Assembly (NCBI GenBank): GCA_947629525.1
Contig: CANREB010000002.1
Coordinates: forward strand, 113,410-177,409
Direction: 5' to 3'
Origin: an uncultured Lachnospiraceae bacterium
GTDB taxonomy: Bacteria > Bacillota > Clostridia > Lachnospirales > Lachnospiraceae
DNA: 64,000 nucleotides
Each line of letters starts with the position of its first letter. The first letter of the stretch is position 1. Shown piece after piece: positions 37,101 through 44,755 of the stretch. The notes under the pieces are model-generated. The model had not been told where the DNA came from, searched no databases, and worked only from the letters and a program-made list of their open reading frames with translations. The position numbers and the translations under genes are program-made.

Positions 37101-37701
37101 AGAAACGCTTAAGAATTTAAAGGCACAAAATCTTCTTCCCGATGACACTGTTGTGATAATGATGACCGCCAACGCTATCTTAGGCGCACGCGAGGAATAT
37201 CTCGGCGAAGGCTTCGTCGATTATATTTCAAAGCCTATCGTCGTCGCCAAACTGGAAGAAGCGCTTGAAAAATATCTTCCTGCGGACAAAGTTTCCCACA
37301 AAACAGAGGGCAGCGAAGATGATACTGACATTACGGATGCACCTGCAGAGCTTACTTTTGAACAGCGTTTCCAATTTCTTGACACCAAAACAGGCATGGA
37401 ATATTTTGCCGACGATGAGGAATTTTATCTCGAAACGCTGCAAGCTTACGTTGACAGCGCCAACGCCGACGATATAGACGCCGCGTTTGACTCGGGCGAC
37501 ACAGTACAGTATCAGACTCTTGTGCATGCGCTCAAGAGCACATCTTTGTCTATCGGTGCGGCTGAACTTTCCGAACAGGCAAAGGCGCTTGAACAGGCGG
37601 CAAAGGCAAATGATACCGACTTTATCAAAGACAATCATAAGGCATGCATGGACGCATACCGCGAACTCACAGCGAAGCTTGCCGATGCCTTAAATCAATA
37701 A
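34144..37701 (+). CDS. Hybrid histidine kinase with two tandem Cache sensor modules
   Basis: An 1185-residue protein with four membrane segments (about 8-28, 276-296, 352-374, 617-642). Each pair encloses a double-Cache-like extracellular sensor: the first (30-275) has REWYKGLMTVKTGEAYISN, the second (375-615) has WYISALNTDTFSISEPYND. A Ser/Thr/Pro-rich cytoplasmic linker (300-350) joins them. The cytoplasmic part holds HisKA (His678 in SHEIRTP), HATPase (NILTNAAKYT, GTGLGIAI), a receiver (Asp977 in LMDHMMP) and HPt (His1128 in VHALKSTS). The outer domains probably bind small molecules. GGAG seven bases before the ATG fixes the start. It heads an operon with two receivers and a PAS kinase. 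Confidence 0.93.
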   Translation: MSKKTKLWVVVIVAAIIISFASMAVMYSRAVQTANETGQMKLDNIAADLQELLNRRIDRLDQIGNDLEDMIARNADNDEISEYLSQQKANEIAASDGTFSNVFCMLADSGDVLISDMDAPEDYVIQDREWYKGLMTVKTGEAYISNVYRDAFSDGLCFTIAKLLSDGRSIVGIDYSVAELQKYIEKMNIDGYGDAMIANNKGIIVCYSDINLVGQKLSTELPEYQYAFTKVVTADENISVKRAGTTVFCSRMTNNWYLMLGMDNTDLYRISSKKIISGVLIRVLFIAALIALFAISSKKRTSAPSDNISDKDTNVESTPDSAVSNGSSKPRGTQGNAAPGQTRLTIQTQQRFRFLIIAVFVVTMIITITINAILNINWSKARMREEISGYSYEISNWVLEQKSILDMFVNVISAEPSILENYEGMVTWLNDITKHYPGISATYIANPDFVHGHPMVMNNGWVPDDDYVEEETVWYISALNTDTFSISEPYNDARTGEYCVTFSKAVYADNNEFLGVFAIDFYLDALTEILDGGYSEEGYAFLVDKEGQLINHPNPEYQSTTDEFVNIHDLVYERAYGKEDMVTLRDYDNVYRSCMMMNEDFSGFNVVVLKKAWSIYGDVVIYSLLYLVLFGICIISVNTLIVKMIRWQTEANQNLADAVERAKNADKAKSKFLAQMSHEIRTPINAVLGMNEMILREKPSSAIHEYALNVQSAGTTLLSIINGILDFSKIEDGKMEIIPVDYDMSSLINDMVNIVSEKLKAKSLELKLEISPEIPSRLWGDDIRIRQIITNILTNAAKYTPEGSVTLRMSSKPLDDENICLHVEVEDTGIGIKPEDMDKLFSSFQRLDEEKNRSIEGTGLGIAITNSLLLLMGSELRVESTYGKGSIFWFDVPQKKMSAEPIGDYNLRRQQSLEETRLQRYVYAPDARILVVDDNQMNLKVASGLLKRNGITPDVAGSGKICIEYVKKYHYDIILMDHMMPEMDGIETLKNLKAQNLLPDDTVVIMMTANAILGAREEYLGEGFVDYISKPIVVAKLEEALEKYLPADKVSHKTEGSEDDTDITDAPAELTFEQRFQFLDTKTGMEYFADDEEFYLETLQAYVDSANADDIDAAFDSGDTVQYQTLVHALKSTSLSIGAAELSEQAKALEQAAKANDTDFIKDNHKACMDAYRELTAKLADALNQ

Positions 37702-37747
37702 AAACTAATAAAACAAGCGCTGTATCAGCGCGGAAACGAGGGTAAAC

Positions 37748-38107
37748 ATGAAAAGTATTTTAGTAGTTGACGACAATCAGATCAACCTTACGATCGCAGG
37801 GCATATGCTTAAGGGCGCTTATGACGTATCTTCCGCCGCTTCCGGAGAAGAGGCGCTTTCGCTTCTTGACGGAAAACATTTTGACCTTATCCTGCTTGAC
37901 GTGCTTATGCCCGGAATGGACGGATTTGAGACACTTGCAAAGATAAGGGAGCATGATGAGTGGAAAGATATTCCCGTTATCTTCCTTACTGCCGACGTGG
38001 ATGATGATACGGTCGAACGCGCCGAACAGAACGGAGTCAAGGGGGTTGTTGCAAAGCCTTTCAAGAAAGAAGTCTTTCTTGGGAAAGTAAGCGAGGTTCT
38101 TGCTTAA
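37748..38107 (+). CDS. Single-domain response regulator (CheY-like)
   Basis: A 119-residue receiver with no output domain. VVDDNQIN holds the acidic pair, Asp52 (LLDVLMPGMDG) is the expected phosphoacceptor, and the conserved Thr (FLTAD) and Lys (AKPF) are present. It lies 46 bp after the tandem-Cache kinase, and its stop codon overlaps the next kinase's ATG by one base (TAATG). It is a plausible phosphate carrier between the kinases, in the manner of Spo0F. GAGGG five bases before the ATG is a good site. Confidence 0.92.
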   Translation: MKSILVVDDNQINLTIAGHMLKGAYDVSSAASGEEALSLLDGKHFDLILLDVLMPGMDGFETLAKIREHDEWKDIPVIFLTADVDDDTVERAEQNGVKGVVAKPFKKEVFLGKVSEVLA

Positions 38108-40269
38108 TGCAGTATACGGCAGACTTTAGCGCAGATTTGTATAGCAGGATCGTGTCAGATCTGCCTAGCGGAGTTATGGTGATCGCTTTCAGCGGCGAGA
38201 TCATTTTGTTCAATCAGGAGTCAGAACGTCTGCTTGGACTTAAGGCAGATGATGTTGGAAAACAGTTCGGCGATATATTTTCGACCCATATGGATGAGGG
38301 CAGCTTTGGGATGACTGTGTCTGATGCCGTCAAAAACCGCTCCACCGCATATGGACTGTCTGCCGATTATATCAATAACGGCAAAAAAAATAAGCTTACA
38401 CTGTCAACAAGTGTTATAAACGCCGGCGGTCAGGAAGTATTGTCGGTCTTAATCCAGGATGTCACCGAAAACGATGCAAAAAACCGTTTTCTCTCAAATA
38501 TGTCGCATGAGTTCAGAACTCCTATCAATGCCATACTCGGAATGAACGAGATGATACTGAGGGAGTGCCGTGACGAGCAGATACGCACATACGCGGAATA
38601 TATACAAAGTTCCGGCAAATCGCTCTTATTTTTGATGAATGATCTTCTTGACATGGCAAAGATAGAATCGGGCAACCTTGAGATCAATCCTGCCGAATAT
38701 GAGACCGCCGATTTCCTTATGGAACTTTGGAATATAGTGCATATTAGAGCCAATGCCAAAAATATCAAGCTTTCATTTGTCACGGATAAATCTATGCCCA
38801 AAACGCTTTTCGGCGATGTAGACAGGATTAAACAGATAGCCGCAAATATCATGCTCACTGCTATCTCGCACTCAACCAAGGATGGCGAGGAACTAAGCAT
38901 CACATGCAGGCACATAGATGACGACAATGTAGAACTTATCATCTCCGTGAAGGACACGGGCGGCGAACTGTTTTTTGACAATTTCAATACACAGTCAGAC
39001 GACAGCAGCTATGGTCTTGACATATCAATGTCGCTTGTTAAGCTTATGGGCGGAAATATATATATCACGACCGGAAGTTCCAACGAATTGATATTTACCG
39101 CTTATGTGCCTCAGAAGGTTATAGACGCATCTTATATCGGCGATTTTGAGACGCTGCGTATGCGTTCTTCCTATAATCCCGACGTGCAGCGGATGGCACC
39201 ATGTTTTAAGAATGCAAATGTCCTTGTAGTTGACGACAATCATATGAATATCACGGTATTCAAATCTCTTCTCAAAGATACGGGGATAAACATCACATCT
39301 GCCGACTCGGGCAGCGCGTGTCTTGGAATAGTAAATCAAACGCATTTTGATATTATCTTTATGGATCATATGATGCCCGTAATGGACGGCATTGAGACTA
39401 TGCAGCATATAAGGGATATGCCTGATGGTCCTAACTATACCGTTCCAATCATCGCCCTGACCGCAAACGCTATCTCCGGGTCTAGGGACTTTTATCTCGG
39501 AATGGGATTTACCGACTTTTTGGCAAAACCGATAGACAGCAAACAGCTTGAGGAAATGATAATAAAGTATCTTCCCGAAGAATGCGTCGAATTTGTCTAT
39601 CCTTCACCTGATATGAAGCCTGCAGACGATGTACAGGAAGCCGATACGGACAGTTATGGCAGCTATGAGCAGTACGGCATATCCATCGCTGACGGACTGG
39701 AATATTCGGGGAACAGCATGGATGTATATCTTGAGTTAATGGAAATGTTCCTTAACGACACGGCAAAACAGGAAAAGCTTGAACAGCTTATAGTAGACTA
39801 TGATATGAAAAATTACGGCATCGAAGTCCATGCCTTAAAAGGGAACGCAAGAATGCTCGGTGCAAATACGCTTGCCGACATTGCATTTGAGCATGAGAAA
39901 CAAAGCAAGGCAGGCAACGCCGAATATGTCGAAGAGCACTGGGATGAACTGATAAGCGCATGGAATACCACGCTTGAAGGCTTCGATCTGTTCTACCATT
40001 CACAATGCGGAGACGCTGCGGACGGCGAAGCTGATGATGCGCTTCCCGAGGGCGAATGTATTGAGATATCCGCCGATGATATGGCTAAAGTCGCGGAGCT
40101 TATCGGGAATTTTCAGACTTCCGAGGCTGTCACTCAGTTAAAGGACTGGCTTAAAAGCCCATTGGAACAGGATGTCCGCAGCCGCCTGAAAGAAGCCCTT
40201 GCCGCTCTTGAGCAGGAGTATGACGAGGACAAGGCGATGGATATATTAAACGGTGAAAAAAATAATTAA
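38107..40269 (+). CDS. Cytoplasmic PAS hybrid histidine kinase-like protein with eroded ATP-binding domain
   Basis: A 720-residue soluble protein: PAS (about 10-120), HisKA (His134 in NMSHEFRTP), HATPase-like (220-335), receiver (Asp420 in FMDHMMPVMDG) and HPt (His575 in VHALKGNAR). The ATPase part is degenerate: the N-box reads NIMLTAISHST where NxxxNAxKYT is expected, G1 is DTGGEL instead of DTGxG, and the G2 box GTGLGL is replaced by SYGLDI. It therefore may not autophosphorylate; it could act as a phosphotransfer scaffold or phosphatase using its intact receiver and HPt. It overlaps the CheY-like gene by one base and is followed by another receiver. Confidence 0.88.
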   Translation: MQYTADFSADLYSRIVSDLPSGVMVIAFSGEIILFNQESERLLGLKADDVGKQFGDIFSTHMDEGSFGMTVSDAVKNRSTAYGLSADYINNGKKNKLTLSTSVINAGGQEVLSVLIQDVTENDAKNRFLSNMSHEFRTPINAILGMNEMILRECRDEQIRTYAEYIQSSGKSLLFLMNDLLDMAKIESGNLEINPAEYETADFLMELWNIVHIRANAKNIKLSFVTDKSMPKTLFGDVDRIKQIAANIMLTAISHSTKDGEELSITCRHIDDDNVELIISVKDTGGELFFDNFNTQSDDSSYGLDISMSLVKLMGGNIYITTGSSNELIFTAYVPQKVIDASYIGDFETLRMRSSYNPDVQRMAPCFKNANVLVVDDNHMNITVFKSLLKDTGINITSADSGSACLGIVNQTHFDIIFMDHMMPVMDGIETMQHIRDMPDGPNYTVPIIALTANAISGSRDFYLGMGFTDFLAKPIDSKQLEEMIIKYLPEECVEFVYPSPDMKPADDVQEADTDSYGSYEQYGISIADGLEYSGNSMDVYLELMEMFLNDTAKQEKLEQLIVDYDMKNYGIEVHALKGNARMLGANTLADIAFEHEKQSKAGNAEYVEEHWDELISAWNTTLEGFDLFYHSQCGDAADGEADDALPEGECIEISADDMAKVAELIGNFQTSEAVTQLKDWLKSPLEQDVRSRLKEALAALEQEYDEDKAMDILNGEKNN

Positions 40270-40288
40270 TATATGGAGGGGAATTAAC

Positions 40289-40663
40289 ATGACTTACAAA
40301 AAAACTGTTATAGCTGTTGACGACAGCGGCATTGTATTAAAAAGGCTTGACAACCTGTTGAGCCAAATCTACGATTTCCATGCTTTTTCAAAAGCAGACA
40401 GGGCGCTCGTATATCTGGAGACAAACACACCAAGCCTTATAATCCTGGACATTGACATGCCTGTGATGAACGGTTTCCAGGCACTGAAAAAAATAAGGGA
40501 ACATGACCATTTAAAAGACATCCCTGTTATTTTTCTCACATCAAACAATGACAGGGAACATGTTATAAGAGCCGTCCAGTCGGGAGCCAGCGATTACGTG
40601 GCAAAGCCGATAGAAGAACAAATTCTTCTCAACAAGATAAACACGCTTATCTATCACAAGTAA
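40289..40663 (+). CDS. Single-domain response regulator (CheY-like)
   Basis: A 124-residue receiver: VDDSGIVLKRL, phosphoacceptor Asp in ILDIDMPVMNG (about residue 56), FLTSN and a Lys in AKPIEEQ. No output domain. GGAGG lies seven to nine bases before the ATG at 40289; an upstream in-frame ATG at 40253 lies within the preceding gene and has no site. It ends the plus-strand signalling operon and is followed by a terminator. It is a candidate terminal acceptor for HPt phosphate. Confidence 0.9.
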   Translation: MTYKKTVIAVDDSGIVLKRLDNLLSQIYDFHAFSKADRALVYLETNTPSLIILDIDMPVMNGFQALKKIREHDHLKDIPVIFLTSNNDREHVIRAVQSGASDYVAKPIEEQILLNKINTLIYHK

Positions 40664-40667
40664 AGAT

Positions 40668-40709
40668 AAAAGCTATGGCGGCACATCAGTGTCATCCATA
40701 GCTTTTTTA
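40668..40709. terminator. Bidirectional terminator between receiver gene and asnS
   Basis: AAAGCTATGG pairs with CCATAGCTTT across a loop of about 17 bases, with a T-run on the plus side and an A-run on the minus side, between two convergent genes. Confidence 0.85.
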
Positions 40710-40710
40710 A

Positions 40711-42096
40711 TTACAGTTCGCAGTTGTTCACGGTTCTCGGGAACGGAATTACATCCCTTATATTGCCCATGCCTGTCAGATACATAACACAGCGCTCAAA
40801 GCCAAGCCCGAATCCCGCATGTCTTGCGCTTCCGTACCTTCTAAGGTCAAGATAAAAATCATAGTCCTCACGGTTCAAACCGCACTCTTCCATTCTCTTT
40901 TCAAGCACATCAAGCCTGTCCTCTCTCTGACTTCCTCCGATTATCTCACCTATTCCCGGAACAAGGCAGTCCATAGCCGCTACAGTCTTATTGTCTTCAT
41001 TGAGTTTCATATAAAATGCCTTTATCTCTTTCGGATAATCTGTGACAAATACCGGACGCCCGAAAAGCTTTTCAGTAAGATATCTTTCATGCTCCGTCTG
41101 CAGATCGCAGCCCCATGATACCTTGTACTCAAACTCATCATTGTGTTTTTCAAGCTCTGCCACGGCGTCGGTATAAGTTATATGTCCAAATTCCGAACCT
41201 GCCACATGCTGCAGTCTCTCGATAAGTCCTTTATCAACAAACTGGTTAAAGAATGCCATTTCCTCAGGCGCATTTTCAAGCACATAATTGATGATGTATT
41301 TAAGCATACTCTCGGCAAGCATCATGTCATCTTTCAAATCAGCAAATGCGATCTCGGGCTCTATCATCCAAAATTCTGCCGCATGACGCGTCGTGTTTGA
41401 ATTTTCAGCACGGAAAGTAGGACCGAAAGTATATATGTTCTTGAACGCCATAGCATATGTTTCTCCGTTGAGCTGCCCGCTTACGGTAAGGTTAGTCGGC
41501 TTGTTAAAAAAGTCCTTTGTATAATCTACTCTTCCGTCCGCAGTCATTGGCAGATTTGTCATATCAAGCGTAGTAACCTGAAACATCTCGCCCGCTCCTT
41601 CACAGTCGCTCCCCGTTATAAGCGGGGTATGGACATACACGAAATCTCTTTCCTGAAAAAATTTGTGTATCGCATATGCACACAGCGAACGCACCCTGAA
41701 TACCGCCTGAAACGTATTAGTGCGCGGTCTTAAATGTGATATCGTCCTCAGATATTCAAAACTGTGGCGCTTTTTCTGCAGAGGATAATCGGGTGTCGAG
41801 TCGCCTTCTATCTCAACTTTATCTGCCTGTATCTCAAACGGCTGTTTTGCATCAGGCGTGAGCGTGACTATGCCTGTCGCTATCACTGCCGCCCCCACAT
41901 TTAATTTCGATATTGCTTCAAAGTTATCAAGTCTGTCGCTGTATACCACCTGCAGCGGTTCAAAAAATGTACCGTCGTTTACAACAAGAAAGCCAAAGGT
42001 CTTAGAGTCTCTTTTACTCCTGAGCCATCCGCCTATCGTAACTTCCTTGTCCGCGTATTCTTTGTAATTATGATATAGTTCTCTTATGTTTATCAT
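40711..42096 (-). CDS. asnS: Asparaginyl-tRNA synthetase
   Basis: A 461-residue class IIb synthetase that attaches Asn to tRNA-Asn. The N-terminal OB fold shows [19 protein letters not shown], which binds the anticodon. The core has [21 protein letters not shown] (motif 2) and [16 protein letters not shown] (motif 3). The insert [10 protein letters not shown] is diagnostic for AsnRS versus AspRS. GGAGG before the ATG at 42096 supports that start over an ATG at 42108. It is probably co-transcribed with the short coiled-coil gene upstream (31-bp gap). Confidence 0.96.
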   Translation of the reverse strand: MINIRELYHNYKEYADKEVTIGGWLRSKRDSKTFGFLVVNDGTFFEPLQVVYSDRLDNFEAISKLNVGAAVIATGIVTLTPDAKQPFEIQADKVEIEGDSTPDYPLQKKRHSFEYLRTISHLRPRTNTFQAVFRVRSLCAYAIHKFFQERDFVYVHTPLITGSDCEGAGEMFQVTTLDMTNLPMTADGRVDYTKDFFNKPTNLTVSGQLNGETYAMAFKNIYTFGPTFRAENSNTTRHAAEFWMIEPEIAFADLKDDMMLAESMLKYIINYVLENAPEEMAFFNQFVDKGLIERLQHVAGSEFGHITYTDAVAELEKHNDEFEYKVSWGCDLQTEHERYLTEKLFGRPVFVTDYPKEIKAFYMKLNEDNKTVAAMDCLVPGIGEIIGGSQREDRLDVLEKRMEECGLNREDYDFYLDLRRYGSARHAGFGLGFERCVMYLTGMGNIRDVIPFPRTVNNCEL

Positions 42097-42127
42097 ATTC
42101 TCCTCCATATAATTTGATCATTAATCA

Positions 42128-42349
42128 TCATTGGGCGCTTTGCATCCGTACCGCCTGTATCAATTCCGATATTCCGATTCCCGACTGCTCTACCGCCTCA
42201 CGAAGTTCGTTAAGTTCCTCAAGTTTCTGCATATCCAAAAGTTCATTCAGTTCCTCGCGCTCTTTCTTTATCCTTGATGTCAGCGCATCTATGAGCTCCT
42301 CTTTCTGCGTTATCTTTTCCTGTAGTGATTTTTTTACTCCTCTTGCCAT
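42128..42349 (-). CDS. Small coiled-coil protein, unknown function
   Basis: A 73-residue protein, almost entirely charged heptad-like helix: basic start (ARGVKKSLQ), then repeated Lys/Glu/Leu (KITQKEELI ... EREELNELL), ending in a less charged GIGISELIQAVR. An AAGGAGG site precedes the ATG. Shape and size resemble small accessory proteins such as DUF4315 of conjugative elements, but the match is not good enough to name it. It lies immediately upstream of asnS, same direction. Confidence 0.6.
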   Translation of the reverse strand: MARGVKKSLQEKITQKEELIDALTSRIKKEREELNELLDMQKLEELNELREAVEQSGIGISELIQAVRMQSAQ

Positions 42350-42579
42350 TTTTGCCTCCTTGTCCGTTTTGTTTTTTGTTTATTACATTATATGGACAAG
42401 AATGGAAAAATATACATATCAATTCACAAAACCTTTATCTAGTATATCCTAGTCATATTTCAATATCTTCTTAACTGCTGCATTTAATATACTATATACG
42501 TCAAAAATATGCAACTATTTTTAGCTGCATACATTAAGATTTCTATTTCTATAGACAAATAAAGATTTTTAAATAACTG

Positions 42580-42664
42580 TTTACAAATCTGCAAAACTGT
42601 ATATAATAAAAGGTGTAGGTTACATCTACATTTATTTGTTACAAGTATAACTGTTGTAACAAAT
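42580..42664 (+). promoter_or_regulatory. Promoter and inverted-repeat operator of the candidate toxin-antitoxin pair
   Basis: The 381-bp intergenic region 42350-42730 is AT-rich and holds this promoter: TTTACA (42580-42585), 16 bp, TATAAT (42602-42607). Downstream, ATTTGTTACAA and TTGTAACAAAT (42634-42644, 42654-42664) form an 11-bp perfect inverted repeat around a 9-base spacer. Its position just past the start of transcription suggests an autoregulatory operator or a leader hairpin. A -10-like TATAAT for the opposite asnS operon lies at 42387-42392 on the minus strand. Confidence 0.65.
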
Positions 42665-42730
42665 TTTATATAACAATGCAGGGGGGATGAATTTCCTCTC
42701 CCATTTTATTAAGAGAAAGGGGAGATATTT

Positions 42731-42910
42731 ATGAGTGAATACCGCAGGTTGAACTTTGATAAGTTAAATTTCTCTGATGATATAATTTCTTATGAAGAAG
42801 CTGTAAAAAAATCTCCTGTTCTCCAAGTACCACAAGATGCTATTGTTAAAATATCTACAGCAGAAAAGGATTATGAAAACAAATGTGTAAAATTGGAGAT
42901 ATCCTATTAA
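42731..42910 (+). CDS. Small acidic protein, candidate antitoxin
   Basis: A 59-residue protein (starts SEYRRLNFDKLNFSDDI, ends CVKLEISY) of Asp/Glu/Lys-rich composition. A GGGGAGA site precedes the ATG. Its 3' end overlaps the next gene by 28 bp in another frame, and it shares the promoter/inverted-repeat leader with it. I do not recognise a DNA-binding fold. The antitoxin idea rests on position, size and overlap with a MazF/PemK-like gene. Confidence 0.6.
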   Translation: MSEYRRLNFDKLNFSDDIISYEEAVKKSPVLQVPQDAIVKISTAEKDYENKCVKLEISY

Positions 42911-43335
42911 TTTACAATGCAACAAATAGAAGAAAACCCGTTGGCATGCACCCTTTTATTGTTTTAGATGATGTTTCCGGTATTGTTCGTGGTATGTTTG
43001 CTTACAACTTCATAGGTCTTTTACTAACATCTGCGAATACAGATGAAAAAAAAGAAAAGCTAAAACAAATTGAGGGGAACTTCCCTATATCAACAGATGA
43101 CAAGATTATGAATAATGATAAAAATAAAGATAATCGTTATTCCTATGTCGAGGCAGACCAATTTTTTTATTTTGATAAAAGCAAAATAAAATATATACAT
43201 ATTGGAACCCTTAATTCAGACATATATAATTTAATTGTCGAATTTATCGAGGAATTAAGTGATAATGGGGTTACAATAAAACAAATTCTTGATAAAGCCA
43301 CAAAGATTGAATTAAATGAGGATATTGACATATAA
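42883..43335 (+). CDS. PemK/MazF-like protein (candidate toxin)
   Basis: A 150-residue protein whose opening CKIGDILLIYNATNRRKPVG followed by MHPFIVLDDVSG resembles the start of MazF/PemK-type endoribonucleases (GDI(L/V)-x-x-x ... (K/R)P-(F/V)-V-(V/I)-L), which cut mRNA at short sites. The rest is AT-rich in codon use and not recognisable. It overlaps the small upstream gene by 28 bp, typical of toxin-antitoxin pairs, and a terminator follows. The N-terminal match is modest, so a MazF-fold protein of another function is possible. Codon use and AT content look acquired relative to neighbouring asnS. Confidence 0.55.
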   Translation: MCKIGDILLIYNATNRRKPVGMHPFIVLDDVSGIVRGMFAYNFIGLLLTSANTDEKKEKLKQIEGNFPISTDDKIMNNDKNKDNRYSYVEADQFFYFDKSKIKYIHIGTLNSDIYNLIVEFIEELSDNGVTIKQILDKATKIELNEDIDI

Positions 43336-43363
43336 TAGCCATCGCAGTTGTGATTGGCTTGGC

Positions 43364-43397
43364 AAGAGGAATGTGAAAGCGTTCCTCTTTTCTTTTT
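43364..43397 (+). terminator. Rho-independent terminator after the MazF-like gene
   Basis: AAGAGGAA and TTCCTCTT pair perfectly around a 10-base loop and are followed by a T-rich run. Confidence 0.8.
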
Positions 43398-43440
43398 AAT
43401 ATCTTTTATCTAATTCTCAAGATTACTTTAATGCAGGTTA

Positions 43441-43479
43441 TTGACAGTTATATGTGTATGTGTTATGCTGTTATACATA
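43441..43479 (+). promoter_or_regulatory. Promoter and operator-like repeat of the GntR-ABC operon
   Basis: TTGACA (43441-43446) and TATGCT (43464-43469) are 17 bp apart. TATGTGTA (43451-43458) and TATACATA (43472-43479) form a near-perfect inverted repeat across the -10 box, a fitting operator for the GntR protein encoded next. Confidence 0.7.
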
Positions 43480-43518
43480 TCACAGCAACACTTGAAACAG
43501 AGGAGGAATAACAAAAAG

Positions 43519-43902
43519 GTGAAGCTGATTATTTCAAATGTTTCCGGAATGCCCATTTACGAACAAATAAAGCAGCAAGTTAAATCTGCTATTCTTTCCG
43601 GTGAACTGCAGGAGGAAGAAGCCCTGCCGTCTCTCCGAACACTTGCAAAAGACCTGAAAATCAGTGTTTTAACTGTCACGCGGGCTTATACCGAACTGGA
43701 ACAAGAGGGCTTTGTGAAAAACGTACAGGGGCGCGGCTGCTTTGTTATGGGACGCGGTTCAGAACTAATCCGGGAACAACTAATATGCAAAGTAGAAAAC
43801 AGCTTGTCGGAAGCAATCGACGCAGCGCAAATGGCAGATTTATCATCACAGGAACTACATCATCTTTTGGATATTCTATTGGAGGACAAAAAGAATGGAT
43901 AA
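43519..43902 (+). CDS. GntR family transcriptional regulator (YtrA-like)
   Basis: A 127-residue protein. The N-terminal winged helix is unmistakable: YEQIKQQVKSAILSGELQE, LPSLRTLAKDLKISVLTVTRA and QGRGCFV. The C-terminal tail is short (about 45 residues), as in the YtrA subgroup that usually represses an adjacent ABC exporter and is lifted by antibiotics or cell-wall stress. The start is taken as the GTG at 43519 (GGAGG 12 bases upstream), because earlier in-frame codons lie in the promoter. It overlaps the ABC ATPase gene by 8 bp. Confidence 0.92.
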   Translation: MKLIISNVSGMPIYEQIKQQVKSAILSGELQEEEALPSLRTLAKDLKISVLTVTRAYTELEQEGFVKNVQGRGCFVMGRGSELIREQLICKVENSLSEAIDAAQMADLSSQELHHLLDILLEDKKNG

Positions 43903-44755
43903 CTTTTTGGAAGTAAGCAATTTGTCAAAATCATTTTCGGGCTTTTGGCTGCAGAATATCAGCTTCTCTTTGCCTAAAGGGTATATTATGGGGCTGATTG
44001 GACCGAATGGCTCCGGTAAAACAACAACAATCAAACTCATACTTAATATGCTGAAACGCGACAATGGTGAAGTTAAAGTTGTGGGATTTGATAATATAAC
44101 AGACGAAAAAGCGGCAAAAGCTAACGTCGGTGCAGTCTTTGACACAAACTATTTTTGTGATGAATGGACAGTTACGCAAGTGGAAGCAGCAGTATCGGTA
44201 TTTTATAAAAACTGGGATAAAAACAAATTTTCTGAATTGCTTAAAAGATTTCATATTGCGCCCACGAAAAAGGTAAAAGAACTTTCAAAGGGTATGCAAA
44301 TGAAACTAATGATTGCTTGTGCGTTTTCCTATGATGCAAAACTGCTGATTTTAGATGAACCTACAAGCGGTCTTGACCCCGTTTCCCGTGATGAACTTCT
44401 CAAAATCCTATCTGAATACATTGAAGACGGCGAACACAGCGTATTGTTTTCCACTCATATTACCGGTGATTTAGAGCGGACTGCGGACTACATTACCTAT
44501 ATCAATTACGGAAAATTGTTCTTTAGCGGCAGTAAAGATGAGTTTACAGATATGTTCCGCATTGTAAAGGGTGGACGTAATGAACTTACTTTTAATTTAA
44601 GCGAGAAACTAATCGGTGTACGAAATTTCTCTACCGGCTTTGAAGCTCTGATAAGAGCGGATGATTTGAAGCAGTTTAGTCATTTGGACGTTGAACCCGC
44701 AACTATTGACGATATTGTTGTATTCACCAATCAGGAAGGAGAGCACTATGAATGA
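43895..44755 (+). CDS. ABC transporter ATP-binding protein (YtrB-like)
   Basis: A 286-residue ATPase. Walker A is GPNGSGKTTT (about 36-45), the signature is ELSKGMQMKLMIA, Walker B LLILDEPTSGLDP, and the H-loop His is in FSTHITGD. The C-terminal extension of about 80 residues is typical of ABC-2-type exporter ATPases. It forms an operon with a GntR repressor and a six-helix permease (8-bp overlap on both sides). The likely role is export or sensing of an antimicrobial compound; the substrate is unknown. Confidence 0.94.
   Translation: MDNFLEVSNLSKSFSGFWLQNISFSLPKGYIMGLIGPNGSGKTTTIKLILNMLKRDNGEVKVVGFDNITDEKAAKANVGAVFDTNYFCDEWTVTQVEAAVSVFYKNWDKNKFSELLKRFHIAPTKKVKELSKGMQMKLMIACAFSYDAKLLILDEPTSGLDPVSRDELLKILSEYIEDGEHSVLFSTHITGDLERTADYITYINYGKLFFSGSKDEFTDMFRIVKGGRNELTFNLSEKLIGVRNFSTGFEALIRADDLKQFSHLDVEPATIDDIVVFTNQEGEHYE

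Noticed and set aside
42128..42349. DUF4315 conjugative-element protein
   Set aside because: Shape is similar but the sequence match is too weak, and no conjugation genes are near.
43441..43518. Longer N-terminus for the GntR regulator
   Set aside because: These codons overlap the -35 and -10 boxes of the operon promoter.
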